Positions 1-10,833 of a stretch of DNA of 64,000 nt are shown here, piece after piece. Where the stretch lies: contig CM082576.2 in the NCBI GenBank assembly GCA_040954595.2, positions 15,748,001 through 15,812,000 of the forward strand. Reading direction: 5' to 3'. Below the pieces are notes generated by a model. It did not search any database. It was given only the letters and a program-made list of their open reading frames with translations, and was not told where the DNA came from. A program made the translations under genes and the position numbers. The stretch is from Balanoglossus misakiensis (lineage: Eukaryota; Hemichordata). How positions within the stretch are numbered: the first letter of the stretch is position 1; the number at the start of each line of letters is the position of its first letter.

Positions 1-90
1 TTTCCAACACGCAGTTGTTATAGAGTGCTCAAATTAAACAAGCCTTCACATTAACCTTTTCAGTTTGCTTTTGATTGTTTTGTTGCATAG
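1..90 (+). other. Intron upstream of the first exon
   Basis: Non-coding sequence ending in a pyrimidine-rich tract and an AG at 89-90, a good 3' splice site for the exon that follows. The earlier exons of this gene lie to the left of the window. Confidence 0.4.
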
Positions 91-405
91 TGCACTTTCA
101 CTGAAGGGAGTGATGGCTACTTTGACTGTCAATATAAAAATTATGGTGCCATAGACCCATGCTCTCAGTATAAGGTGAGTTAGTCATCAGTTTTAATTAC
201 AATGCATTATAACTTAATCTATTTATTCAGCCAGCGAACAAGCTATTAATTCGGTTGAAAGATGTTGATGCTGGATTTTTTTTCTGTGGTATTTTTAACA
301 TTCTGGAGTCTGGAAGAACTGACAAGTCATAACAGCCGATGTTCATAAAAGAACAATATATACTAGTATATATAATTAAGATCATCTGAATTCTGGTTGC
401 ATTCT

Positions 406-420
406 CTGATGATGAAGTTT
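406..420. repeat. Target site duplication, 3' side of LINE 1
   Basis: The 15-base word CTGATGATGAAGTTT occurs here and again, identically, at 5947-5961. The two copies bracket the minus-strand LINE, as expected for target-primed reverse transcription. Confidence 0.9.
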
Positions 421-596
421 TTTTTTTTTTTTTTTTTTTTTTTTTATTGAGCATTTCAGAAGAAAAAAAAAGACAAGACAGAGAGGTACAAAAAAACGAG
501 AAAAACAGGCTGGGAAGTGTTTGGCAAACTGTAGTAAACTTACATCTGATAAAGAAAGAAAACAAAAACAAAGTTACATCCGCGTATATTTACTAT

Positions 597-3500
597 TTAT
601 AATGGTGGGGACTGTCCACAAAACTGACTTAGTTGTTTCCATTTGGGATCAGGGTTCATTTTGTCAAATTCTTTTAATTTCATTTTACATTTTTCAATTT
701 CAATTTTTTGTTGTACCCATTTCATAAAATATTGTATGTTTGGTATTTTGTGTTTTTTCTTACATTCGTATTTATGTTTCTTACCTAAAAGAATGATAAA
801 ATTGACAAGTGAAAAGTTGTCTTCCATGATCTTTCCCAAAATTACATTCTCTGGTGATAGAGTAAGTTGAATATTACAATTTCGAAGCAGAACTAATTCA
901 ATATCTCCCCAGAATTGTAGGACATATTCACATTCAAAGAAAAGATGAATTATGTCTTCAGTCCAAAGATGACAGAAAGTACATTTGTCTGAATCAATTA
1001 CATTTCTTATTCTTAGAAATCTATTTGTATCTATGATTCGAGTTAATATTTTATACTGGAAACTTTGCAGTGCTGTGTCATCTGTGATTTTGAAAATAAG
1101 TGGAAAGAATTTTGTTAGCCCTTCATTCAGATTGAATTCCTCTATCCATTTCGTTGTGCTGCTTTGAGATTTTACTCTTTTCATTGTGCAATTTTGAAAA
1201 AGGTTTAAATAAACTTGCCTACAAACTTTTCCTGATATGAACAGTTGGTTGTTATTTAATTGATTTGGGTTCTTTTTAGCATTTTCTTTCCACTGTCTCG
1301 GTATGGCGTCAATGAGACACATATACTTAAACACTTCAGAGTTGGGCAGATCAAATTTTTTTCTGAGATCTTTAAAGTCCATTATACAATGTTTTTCATC
1401 TAAAAGGTCTTTGAAGTTACAAATACCCTGTTGATGCCAGGTTAGATAATGCACTATTTTATCACCGATTAAAATATTTGGATTTGCCCAGAGGCACTCT
1501 GAAATTGACCCTCTGGCCTGGATTTTATTATTTGTGGGAAACCACGTGATCAGCGTGTTTTTCCAAAATAAATTTTGACTAAAGTAAGTAAAGGCCACTT
1601 TTTTAGCAATTTGCGCAGTGAAGTAGGGAAAACAGTGTCCACTGTAATATTAAATAATTGTTTCCATTGTCCCGGTTTATCATCCATCAATCTGTATAAC
1701 CATGATATATGGAGCGAATCAGCCAATGTTGACAAATCTACCATATTCAATCCACCATTTTGAATATCACAGCACAGCCTGAGCCTATTAATTTTTGCTT
1801 GTCTGTTATTCCAAATAAAGCTTGAAAAAGCATCATTTAACTGTTGTAGCAGTGAAATCGACATCTTTGGAAGTATTGACATGATATGAATGAGCTTAGG
1901 TACTGCCAATGTCTTAACAACACATATTTTCCCACGCAATGTCAGTGGCCGCATGGACCACATATTCAAAAGTCGTTTAATTGAATCAATTACCGGAATA
2001 TAGTTCAGTTTTTCGTATTTCTCTAATTTGACGTCAAAGGTAATTCCAAGCAGAGTGAAAGGTTCGTCAGACCAATGTATATTATAATCAGTTTCTAATT
2101 GTTCATTACAGTATGCTTTCGAACCAAACCAAATAGCTTTTGTTTTCTCAAAATTTGGACGAAGACCGGAAATCAAAGAAAATTGTTTTAGTATTAAAAG
2201 CACTTCCTGCAATGAGCTTTGTGATCCATCTAGAAATAAGAATGAATCGTCAGCATATTGACCTAGTAGAAATTTCTCATGTTCTACTTGGAATCCTTTG
2301 ACGTGGGGAGATCTTCTTAATGCAGCAGCTAAAAGCTCAACAGCTGTTATGAATAAATAAGGTGACAGAGGATCACCCTGTCGAACACCTCTATGTATAT
2401 TGAAAAAAGATGAAAATTGTCCGTTATTTATAACACAACTGTTTATATTTTTATAACACACTTCTATCCACCTACAGAATGTATGGCCAAAGTTAAAATA
2501 TTTTAACGTTTTAAGCATGTAATCCCATTCTATTGAATCAAATGCCTTTTCGAAGTCGAGCAACAGCATTAACCCAGGTAGATTTCTTACTTTAGCAATA
2601 GAAAATATATCATAGACTAGTCGGGTATTTTCACCAATAAAACGCCCTTTTAAAAAGCCCTTTTGATTCTCATGAATAATACTTGGCAATACGTTTTTCA
2701 TTCTGTCAGCTAAAATTGCCGAGGCAATTTTGTAATCGGTATTTAGTAAAGTTATTGGTCGCCAATTCTTCAATAATTGTCTGTTTTTGTTCTGTTTCGG
2801 TATGCATGTAATTATTCCTTGTTTTTGTGTTACTGAAAATTCCCCCTTTTGATAGGCTTCGTTCAATGACCGTGTGACCAGATTCCCAACTGATGTCCAG
2901 AACATTTTGTAAAACTCGGCCGGAAAGCCATCAGAGCCCGGACTTTTATTGTTTGACATTCTTCTCAACGCTTCTGTACATTCTTTTAATGTTATGGCAC
3001 CTTCTAACTTTCCACTTTCTTCTGTACTAAGTTTAGGGATATCATTGTATTTCAGAAATTCACTCTCGGTGATAGACTCACTGCCTCGTTTGCTGGAATA
3101 AAGGGATTCGTAGAAGCATTTCTGTTCCTCGAGAATTTCTTCTTGTTTTGTTATGACATTGTCGTCCCTTATTAATTTACATATTGTTTTATTTACATAC
3201 TGTCTTTTTTCTAACGAACAAAAGTATTTGGTTGGTTTTTCACCCTCTCCTGACCAACGTGCTTTAGAGCGCAGAATTGCTCCATCTACTTTAGCCTGCC
3301 TTAACTGTTCGATTGCCATATTTTTTTCTTCTAATTTTTCTAAGTTGATCACGGAGGGGGAAACTGTACAAATTCTGTCAAGTTCTTCTATTTCTCTTTC
3401 TAAATCTTTCTCTTTTATATTTCTTTCACGTTTTTTCTGACTTCCGTAGGCTACAGAGGCGCCCCTTATTTTTAGCTTAATCACGTCCCAGAGTAGCTGA

Positions 3501-4375
3501 TCTGAAATCGTATATTCTTCGTTAGTCAGAGACTTTGGGTCACGGTATTCCTTCAAAATTTCTTCAATAGTTTCATTTACCAGGTTAATATAATTTGGGT
3601 CACGTAAATGTGAAGTATTCAACTTCCAGAAACCTCTTCCTCTTTTAGAATTTATAATCGAAGCACTAAAAGAAATCATTGAATGGTCTGTTCTGTATCC
3701 AGGGGAAATATGAACACGGTCGGTCGTTGAAGCAAAGTCTGGAGAAACTAAGAAGTAATCGATCCTGCTTTGAATTAGAGTTGGTTTTTTCCTCCGCCAT
3801 GTGTACTTTCTATTCTGCTCATTTTGTGTACGCCAGATGTCTACCAAATTAAACTCTGTGCACAGAAGATCGATGGCCTCTTTTGCTCCAGGATTAACAT
3901 TTGTTCTATAACCATGTGTATCTATATCTAGGTTTCTGACAACATTCCAGTCACCGACGGCTATGATAGAGTTATTTTCGAACATTTCCAAATCTTCATG
4001 TAAATTTGAAAAGAAAGCTGGTTCGTCATTGTTTGGTCCATATAGGCAGGCCAGCGTAAATCGTTTTTCTTGAATTGTGATGTCCAATAAAATAGACCTC
4101 CCCGCCAAATCACTTTTTAGTTTGTTCACTTTAAACTCAACATTTCTACAAAATAGAATTGCCACCCCTCTGCTATTGCTCGACCCCGAACTGAAAAAGC
4201 ATGGTGCACCCCATTCAATTCGCCACCTATTTATATCTTCTTCTGTGGAATGTGTCTCTTGTAAACAGCAGATAGAAAAATTTTTTTGTCTAAGCCAAAG
4301 AAACAGATCTTTTCGTTTTTTATAGTCTCTCAATCCGCGGACATTAATAGACATTATTTCTAATTTGTCAGACAT
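597..4375 (-). CDS. LINE ORF2: endonuclease-reverse transcriptase, one frameshift
   Basis: ORF2 makes the LINE nick and the cDNA. It starts at ATG 4375 (MSDKLEIMSINVRGL). The N-terminal ~240 residues are an AP-type endonuclease with CLQETHS, VGDWNVV, SRIDYFLVS and YRTDHS. The reverse transcriptase follows, with LLLDFEKAFDS, RGVRQGDPLSPYLF and the catalytic QYADD box near 2260. A zinc-like CTFCH...HLFFEC motif lies near the C terminus. The first frame stops at 1550 and the rest of the protein continues in another frame from about 1598 to 597. The switch falls at a run of six A (minus strand) near 1600-1605; one extra A there would restore the frame. Total length is about 1,260 codons, normal for this family. 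All catalytic motifs lie upstream of the break. Confidence 0.9.
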
Positions 4376-4939
4376 AGAAATTCATCTTTAAAGAAAAAAA
4401 ATGCCAAATCGCAGCAGAAAAAAAAACAGCAACAGCGAAACACGGAAAAGGCACCAAAAAGAAAGGAGAAGGAAAAAAAAGAAAGGAACGAAGAAAAACA
4501 ACCACAAACAAAAACCACGCACACAAAAAGAAAGAAAACAAACAAAAGGCACCGGAACGAAGGAGGAGGAAAAAAAATCAATGGCGGGAAAGGCGTAAAC
4601 CAAACACCTGTACAGAATAACGTGATAAACCATGGTGGAGTAGGTTGCGGTTTGAGAAACTCCCCCAAGTAGAACCTCTTGTATACATTCACCCGGTTTT
4701 TCAGCAATGACTTGTGAAAGTGATTACCATAACAATATGCATTGACAATTAACACGTTTTAAAAATAGCGATCACACTTTTCCAGATGCATATTGATGAA
4801 ATGGGGACCAAGCGCGGGAAACGAAACAAAGCAAATAAAGAGAAACCGACATTTTGTCGTTAATTTAGCCTGTGGCCCCATCTCAAAAGAGAAAAAAAGT
4901 AAACATTTTGTGCATCTTACATTTGGAAAAATGAAAAAT
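4376..4939 (-). other. LINE 1 inter-ORF spacer
   Basis: About 565 bases between ORF1 and ORF2, strongly T-rich on the sense (minus) strand with long pyrimidine tracts. No conserved frame was seen. A similar T-rich stretch precedes ORF2 in the second LINE, so it belongs to the element. Confidence 0.6.
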
Positions 4940-5770
4940 TCACACTTGACGTTGATGAGGCCTATATGGGCGCCCATCAATAAAGAGCTTGCCATTTCTG
5001 AATGCAACGTCTCTCTTCTCTTTTCTGGCGGCGTCCATGATGGGTTTCAACTCTCGCCTTCTTTCGTAGTCTTCTTTCGGTAAATCGTTCACCACAAATA
5101 TGTCTTTACCTTCTAGAATGTTCCTTGCCTTCTTCAGGATCGTAAACTTCTGGGGTCTGCTGTGTAGCCGCACGATGATATGTCTCGGTCTGTCTTTCCC
5201 CTTGAAGCCAGTTCTATGGGCATTCTCTATTTCGTTTGGTGATGTTTTAAAGTGGCATGACAAGATTTCTTGGGCGATGGCTAAAGTATCTTCGTCCTGT
5301 TTTTCTTCCACTCCGCCTATTCGAATGTTGAAACTTCTTGTGTATCTTTCAAGTCGAACATTGTCTTCTTTCAAATCCTTGAGTTCTTGTTTCGAAATCA
5401 CATAACGAGTTTCTATATCCACCAACTGTTTTCTCAGACTCTCTGCGTTTGCTTTCATGTCGACAACTTCGTCTCCCGTATGCTGTAGAGATTTCTCTAA
5501 ATCTTTTTGTGCCGATTCAACAACATCAAGTCCATTCAACATATGCCTTTGAATGTCGTTGTTTTCTTTCAATTCAGTTTGTATCTTTGTAACAGCCTCA
5601 AACATAAACTTACGGAACTCCGAGTCGTCTTCCAGTATTCTCTTCTCTGTTGTGACATTGAAACCCTCGAAGTCCGTTAGACGCTTCGGGCTCGGCGAGC
5701 TGAGCGCTGGCGGTTGACTCGTCGGCGTTTTCTTGTTCGAATTTTGTGTTTTGCGACCACTTGACGGCAT
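4940..5770 (-). CDS. LINE ORF1 RNA-binding protein
   Basis: L1-type ORF1 proteins form trimers that coat the element RNA and act as nucleic-acid chaperones. This one is an intact 276-residue frame with a normal layout. A polar, Ser/Pro-rich N terminus is followed by a coiled coil at about residues 60-135 (heptads through QKDLEKSLQHTGDEV and ETRYVISKQELKDLKE), an RRM-like domain from about 138 (FNIRIGGVEE) and a basic C-terminal domain (PRHIIVRLHS, KGKDRPR, ending PHQRQV). It lies 565 bases upstream of ORF2. Nothing is missing. The family is clear, but assignment to the Tx1 subgroup rests on the overall pattern only. Confidence 0.85.
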   Translation of the reverse strand: MPSSGRKTQNSNKKTPTSQPPALSSPSPKRLTDFEGFNVTTEKRILEDDSEFRKFMFEAVTKIQTELKENNDIQRHMLNGLDVVESAQKDLEKSLQHTGDEVVDMKANAESLRKQLVDIETRYVISKQELKDLKEDNVRLERYTRSFNIRIGGVEEKQDEDTLAIAQEILSCHFKTSPNEIENAHRTGFKGKDRPRHIIVRLHSRPQKFTILKKARNILEGKDIFVVNDLPKEDYERRRELKPIMDAARKEKRDVAFRNGKLFIDGRPYRPHQRQV

Positions 5771-5946
5771 CCTCCCTATATTCTGACTACTCGCAGTGAT
5801 GATTGAAGTTTGGAAGGGGGGATGGCTGAGAAAGCGGGTAGAAAGTCTTAGAAATTAGACTGAGGTGGCGGAGCTTCACCAGCACACGTCTTCACTGTAG
5901 CGCCATTGGTATGCTCAAATATGATGACCTTCCCAAAATATTTATC

Positions 5947-5961
5947 CTGATGATGAAGTTT
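5947..5961. repeat. Target site duplication, 5' side of LINE 1
   Basis: Second copy of CTGATGATGAAGTTT, identical to 406-420. It marks the 5' boundary of the minus-strand LINE and shows that the element is not 5' truncated at an internal point. Confidence 0.9.
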
Positions 5962-6122
5962 ACTTTTGCGTGATAACTACGATTTTGCCTTAACTATGGT
6001 TTATTTTAGGCAGTAAAGCAGTGTGTTCTTGAATTGCCATGCACAGTTGCTCACTACGTGGCATTTTTTGGATCAATCTATTTCTCGTACGTGTAAGGAA
6101 TGAAATAAATCAACTTGATAAG

Positions 6123-6235
6123 GTATGTATGTATGTGTGTGTGTATGTATGTATGTATGTATGTATGTATGTATGTATGTATGTATGTATGTACGTATGT
6201 ATGTATGCATGCATGCATGCATGCATGCATGCGTG
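6123..6235. repeat. (ATGT)n/(ATGC)n microsatellite
   Basis: Tetranucleotide repeat, mostly ATGT with a TGTG patch near the left and an ATGC tract at the right end. It lies in the intron between exons 6010-6090 and 6297 onward. Open frames across it on both strands are repeat artefacts. Confidence 0.95.
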
Positions 6236-6343
6236 TAATGTATACGGACACAAGCGACACAAATGATTAAATGCTATGTGTTTATAATTACCACAGGCAA
6301 ATAGTGTCTCAATAGTTTTCGTGTGTGAACCTGGTAAAATGTC

Positions 6344-6357
6344 AGTAATAACGATAA
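6344..6357. repeat. Target site duplication, 5' side of LINE 2
   Basis: AGTAATAACGATAA occurs here and at 10712-10725, directly after the poly-A tail. It fixes the LINE 2 insertion point inside the exon that begins at 6297. Confidence 0.88.
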
Positions 6358-6432
6358 GTGCCACCACGTGAGTGCTGTGCCTTGCTTATTATTGACGGTA
6401 AAGTGAACAGACGCTTAGAAGCTGTAGCTTAA
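6358..6432 (+). pseudogene. LINE 2 ORF1 remnant (last 24 codons)
   Basis: From the first base of the element a frame of 24 codons runs to TAA 6430-6432 and contains LIIDGKVNRR. This parallels LFIDGRPYRP near the end of the intact ORF1 of the first LINE. The rest of ORF1 is absent because the element is 5' truncated. Confidence 0.65.
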
Positions 6433-6793
6433 TTAATAATGTAGTTGGGTTAAGTTTACGGAGTTTGTTTTTACGAAGGTTCTGTGTGTTCATTTTGCAG
6501 TATTTTCATATGGGTATTTGCGGGGTTGGAGACATTCTATTCTTCGGCTTTGTTTATCGGCGCCTTTTCTCTCCTTCCTTTTGTTTCCCCCCCCCCCTTG
6601 TTGTGTTTTTGTGTGTTTTTTTTCTTTCTTGTCTTTTTCCGTTCCTCATGTGTGTCGTTGATAATTGCTCCTTATTTGTTTTCCCCTCTTTGGTATCATG
6701 GTCAAAAAAAAAATTCCCATTGACAATTTCTCTATGCTTTTTATTTTTTTATTTTTCATGATTCTTTCTTTTTTATTCCATTTTCCGCTATAT

Positions 6794-9700
6794 ATGACTG
6801 GTGTCTGTAAGATTGATATTGCTTCCTACAACTGTAATGGGCTAGCTAACTCAGTTAAAAGAAGGGAGATTTTTACTTGGTTGCGTGATAAATCACACAA
6901 CATTTATTGCTTACAAGAAACCCACTCCACTGAACACAGTGAACAGTATTGGAAAGCTGAATGGGGTGCTGACATCCTGTTTAGTCATGGCACAAGTAAT
7001 CGGAGAGGGGTTGCGATTCTGTTTAAAAATAATTTCTCTTATACCCTTCACCAAACTAGGGTTGATTCTGATGGCCGTTGGATCATGATTGATATCACTG
7101 TTGATGCGCAGCGGTTCATCCTTGTTTGCATTTATGCCCCAAATGATGACACTCCTGTTTTCTTTGAGAATATTCACTCAATTCTTTTTAATTTTGGTAA
7201 TGATACGTCGAATATCATTATTCTTGGAGACTACAACACTGTTCAAGATGACTTGCTTGATAGAGTTGGCACTGGTCGGGGTAATTATCATATGAATGCA
7301 TTCAAAAGCATTAAACAATTAATGCATTCGTGGGACTTATGTGACATCTGGCGGTTACGTAATCCAACTGTGAGGCGTTACACCTGGAGAAGAGGTAATC
7401 GTGCCAGTAGAATAGATTATTTTCTAGTGTCTTTTTGTCTTTCTTCAAAAATTATGAATGTTGTCATTGGAGAAAGATATCGTTCTGACCATCATCTCAT
7501 TAGTATTGGTTTTGAAACTAGTGTTTTCACGCGTGGCAAGGGTTACTGGCATTTTAATAATTCTCTTCTTAACGATCAGAATTTCATCACCCAGTCAAAA
7601 CGCTTTATTTCAGATTTCTTTAGTGCTAATAATGGTTCTGCGAATCCAAACAGTGTTTGGGATGCTTTCAAATGTGCTTTTAGAGGTCATTGCATTAAAT
7701 TTAGCTCAATTAAACAGCGCAAATGTAAAGAAAAGGAGAATCGTTTAATTGAGGAAATTAATGAGCTTCATACTATTATTGACTCGGGTTCTGATCATTA
7801 TACAGATGACAATAATCTGCATTTATCGATGAAACAGGACGAACTTGAGTCTATTTATGCAGCTAGAACAGCTGGGCTTATGATTCGTGCCAAAGGTAGA
7901 TGGCTTAATTGGGGCGAACGTCCTACAAAATATTTTCTTAATCTTGTTCACAGAAACTATTCAAGAAAAAATGTTATGTCTCTTGTTCGGTCTGACGGAA
8001 CTATTTTATCAAACCCAACAGACATTTTGAGGGAAGAAGTTGTATTTTTTAAAGAACTTTATGCATTTGTAGACCCTCCAGTCCCTCTTAATCATGAGGA
8101 CTGTTCCATTTTGTTTACCGATAACCATGTGAATCGGCTGAGTAGTTTTGAACAGCATATATGTGAAGGCTCTATTACTGCCAATGAATTATGGCAAGCC
8201 ATTAAATCCTTCCCAACTGGAAAATCTCCAGGGTTGGATGGTATGCCCGTTGAAATTTATAAAGCTTTCTTCACAGAATTGTGCACTCCCATGCTTAATA
8301 GCTTCAATTATTCCTTTGAATGCGGCTTTTTATCACCTTCACAGAGGGAGGGGCTATTATCACTTCTCCTTAAACAGGATGCGCAGGGTAATGATAAGGA
8401 CCCCACTTTTTTAAAGAATTGGAGACCTTTAACTTTACTTTGTTGTGATACTCGCATTCTTGCCAAAAGTCTCTCATTGCGTGTTAAACGAGTTATTACT
8501 ACAATTATCAATGAGGACCAAACTGGTTTTATTCATGGTAGATTTATTGCAGATAATATTAGGAGGCTTTTGGAGATTATAGATTTGTACGAGAAGAATA
8601 AAGAGCCAGGTTTGGTCTTCATTGCTGATTTTGAGAAGGCTTTTGACAAATTGAGATGGGATTTTATTCTTAAGAGCTTAGAGTATTTTAATTTCGGTCC
8701 TTCTTTTCTGTCATGGATAAAAGTTTTGTATAACAATATTTCCAGTCGTATTATCAATTATGGTCATATTTCTGAAAATTTTATTCTTTCTCGGGGTGTT
8801 CGACAGGGTTGCCCACTGTCGCCATATTTATTTGTAATAGCCGTAGAAATGCTGGCAATACGGGTGAGAACATGTAATGACTTTAAAGGTCTAAAGACAG
8901 GCCCTATCGATAACAAGATTTCACAATATGCCGATGACACAAACTTTCCTTGTCAACCTGATTATTGTTCTTTTAATGCTTTGCTTGATATTTTGAAAGT
9001 GTTTTCTACATTCTCTGGTCTGAAACCCAATTATGAGAAATGTAAGGTATTGCGCATTGGGTCTCTTAAAAACACAGATTTCCATATCAATACCGCCTTT
9101 CCTTTAGTATGGACTGATGGCGATGTTAATGTTCTTGGTATCCACATTCCAAATAATTCATCACATCTTGTAACTGTCAACTTTAATCCTCGGCTTGAAA
9201 AGGCGAGGAAGATACTGCAGCCATGGCAGGGTAGGGGGCTCACTTTTTATGGGAAAGTAACAATTATAAAATCCTTGGTCAATTCACAGTTTACTCATCT
9301 TTTCATGTCTCTACCATCTCCTGGTAATGACTTCTTTAAAAAGTATGAAACTTTAGTTTTCAATTTTTGTGGGGTGGTAAGCGAGACAAGATTAAGAGGA
9401 ATACCATCTACAATTCATATGTAAATGGGGGTCTCAATTTGACAAATTTGCCTGCCTTTAATTTGACGCTAAAGACAGCCTGGTTTTTGAGGATCATGTG
9501 CAACAATAGTTTATTTTGTAGTAAATGGTATAAATTTGTTCTTTCCAGTTTTGGTGGGCCCCAAGTGTATTATGCCAATTTAAAAAAAGATGATTTTCAT
9601 ATTTTGAACCCCATTAATTCTGTTTTTTTAAGACAAATGTTTTCAGCATGGCTGCAGTATAATACCACTACAGTATCTGATAAAGACGATGTATGCCAAG

Positions 9701-10605
9701 AACTAATTTGCAATAATTCTGAGATACGAATTAGTGATAAGCCAATATTGTGGAATAACTTTTCAAGGAATGGTGTTATTTTTATTAATGATCTTATCGA
9801 TGCTAATTGTAAGTTTTATAATTATGAGCAGTTTACTACAATATATGGTAATATTTGTACACAATTTCAGTATAATCAATTATTATGTGCAATACCACTT
9901 GATTGGAAAAATATTGTACAGAATTCACACTCGTCCAAACTACTGGTATGTAAGCCTAATTTTCGTAATCCCAATTGTTTGTCTGGTAAAAAACTCAATA
10001 GAGAGATGTACACTTTTTTTCTGAATTTACAAACACCTCAGGAGCTTTCTCCACACATAATACGTTATTGGTACGATGTATTTGATGAAGTATTTTCCTT
10101 AAAAACTGTGTTTTCGCTTCCTTTCAAATTAACAAATGATATTAAGCTTTGGAATTTTCAGTACAAACTAATAATGAAGATCTTGCCTTCAAACCGCATG
10201 CTTTACAAATGGCGAATAATTGACTCCCCACTTTGTATTTTTTGTAAAGATGTCGTAGAGGATTATTACCATCTTTTTTGGGATTGTATTTATACTACTC
10301 AGTTTTGGATTTCAGTGAAAGAGTGGTTTTTTACTGTTACACTTAATACACTAAGGTTAAGTGCAATGTATTGTATTCTGGGTAATATAGATGAGGGGGG
10401 TAGTCAACTTGCAAATTTCATTCTTTTGATTGGACGTTCTTATATTTTTAAATGTAAAGTATCGAATGTTTTGCCAAACATGCTTCAGTTTAAATCATAT
10501 GTGAAATCTATTTATAAAATAGAAGATAATGTAGCCACTACAAATGATAGACAGGGGATACATCTAGAAAAATGGGGAGCTTTTGTCAACTTGTTCGTTG
10601 ATTAG
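6794..10605 (+). CDS. LINE 2 ORF2: endonuclease-reverse transcriptase, one frameshift
   Basis: I chose the start at ATG 6794 (MTGVCKIDIASYNCNGL) because the conserved endonuclease begins there; the frame is open further upstream but only through T-rich spacer. Endonuclease motifs are CLQETHS, LGDYNTV, SRIDYFLVS and YRSDHH. Reverse transcriptase motifs are FIADFEKAFDK, RGVRQGCPLSPYLF and SQYADD. The C terminus has a CIFCK...HLFWDC zinc-like motif. The first frame stops at 9424, while the continuation is open from about 9367 to 10605 in another frame. The switch lies at a run of five T just before TGTGGGG near 9365-9370; one more T would join the frames. Expected length is about 1,270 codons. 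Confidence 0.9.
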
Positions 10606-10678
10606 TGTTCTTTTTGTGGTTTCTTTCTTTTTCTTGTCTTTGTCGACTTTTTTGTTTTTGTCCTGTATTTTTGAAATG

Positions 10679-10711
<33 letters not shown>

Positions 10712-10716
<5 letters not shown>

Positions 10717-10725
10717 TAACGATAA
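10712..10725. repeat. Target site duplication, 3' side of LINE 2
   Basis: Second copy of AGTAATAACGATAA, directly following the poly-A tail. Coding sequence in frame with the exon at 6297 resumes across it. Confidence 0.88.
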
Positions 10726-10833
10726 TGCTTGTCTTATATATGACTACAGAATGTAATAAAAACATAACTGCCGGTAGTGAATTACGTCATTGTGTACGTA
10801 ATTGCTGTATTTTCATTTAAAGAGATGCATTAA

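Larger units (their letters stand above)
418..5946 (-). mobile_element. Full-length L1/Tx1-type LINE, minus strand
   Basis: This is a non-LTR retrotransposon of about 5.5 kb that copies itself through RNA by nicking the target and priming reverse transcription. Reading the minus strand, a short 5' UTR (5946-5771) is followed by ORF1 (5770-4940), a spacer of about 565 bases (4939-4376), ORF2 (4375-597), a short 3' UTR and a poly-A tail seen as 28 T at 418-445. Perfect 15-bp target duplications flank it. It sits antisense in an intron of the plus-strand gene whose exons are at 91-174 and 6010-6090. ORF2 has an L1-like AP endonuclease, a reverse transcriptase and a C-terminal Cys/His motif. ORF2 carries one frameshift, so the copy is probably inactive unless the shift is a sequencing error. 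Confidence 0.92.
6358..10711 (+). mobile_element. 5'-truncated L1/Tx1-type LINE, plus strand
   Basis: A second LINE, of about 4.35 kb and a different subfamily from the first; the ORF2 N termini are alignable but clearly divergent. It begins inside the last codons of ORF1, has a T-rich spacer, a long ORF2 (6794-10605), a short 3' UTR and a tail of about 34 A (10679-10712). A 14-bp target duplication flanks it. The 5' truncation is the usual outcome of incomplete reverse transcription. The insertion falls inside a coding exon of the host gene. ORF2 has a single frameshift near 9370. Confidence 0.92.
91..10820 (+). pseudogene. Unrecognised Cys-rich gene, 3' exons, last exon broken by a LINE
   Basis: I do not recognise this gene with confidence. 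Three exon-like segments are open in a single frame with phase 0 joints: 91-174 (28 codons, Cys-rich, ending PCSQYK), 6010-6090 (27 codons, containing VLELPC and FFGSIYFSY) and 6297 onward (containing VSIVFVCEPGK). Their splice sites are good: AG at 89-90 and gtgagt at 175, AG at 6008-6009 and gtgtaa at 6091, AG at 6295-6296. A LINE entered the last exon after 6357, and the frame now ends at TGA 6369-6371 after four foreign residues. The original exon continues at 10726 in the same frame to TAA 10818-10820. The Cys spacing and the segment before CEP loosely recall the C-terminal half of a rhamnose-binding (SUEL) lectin domain, but this is a weak guess. It is either a pseudogene or a gene with an altered tail. 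Confidence 0.4.

Noticed and set aside
4388-4755. Phe/Cys-rich frames in the LINE 1 spacer
   Set aside because: They are translations of the T-rich inter-ORF spacer and are not conserved in LINE 2.
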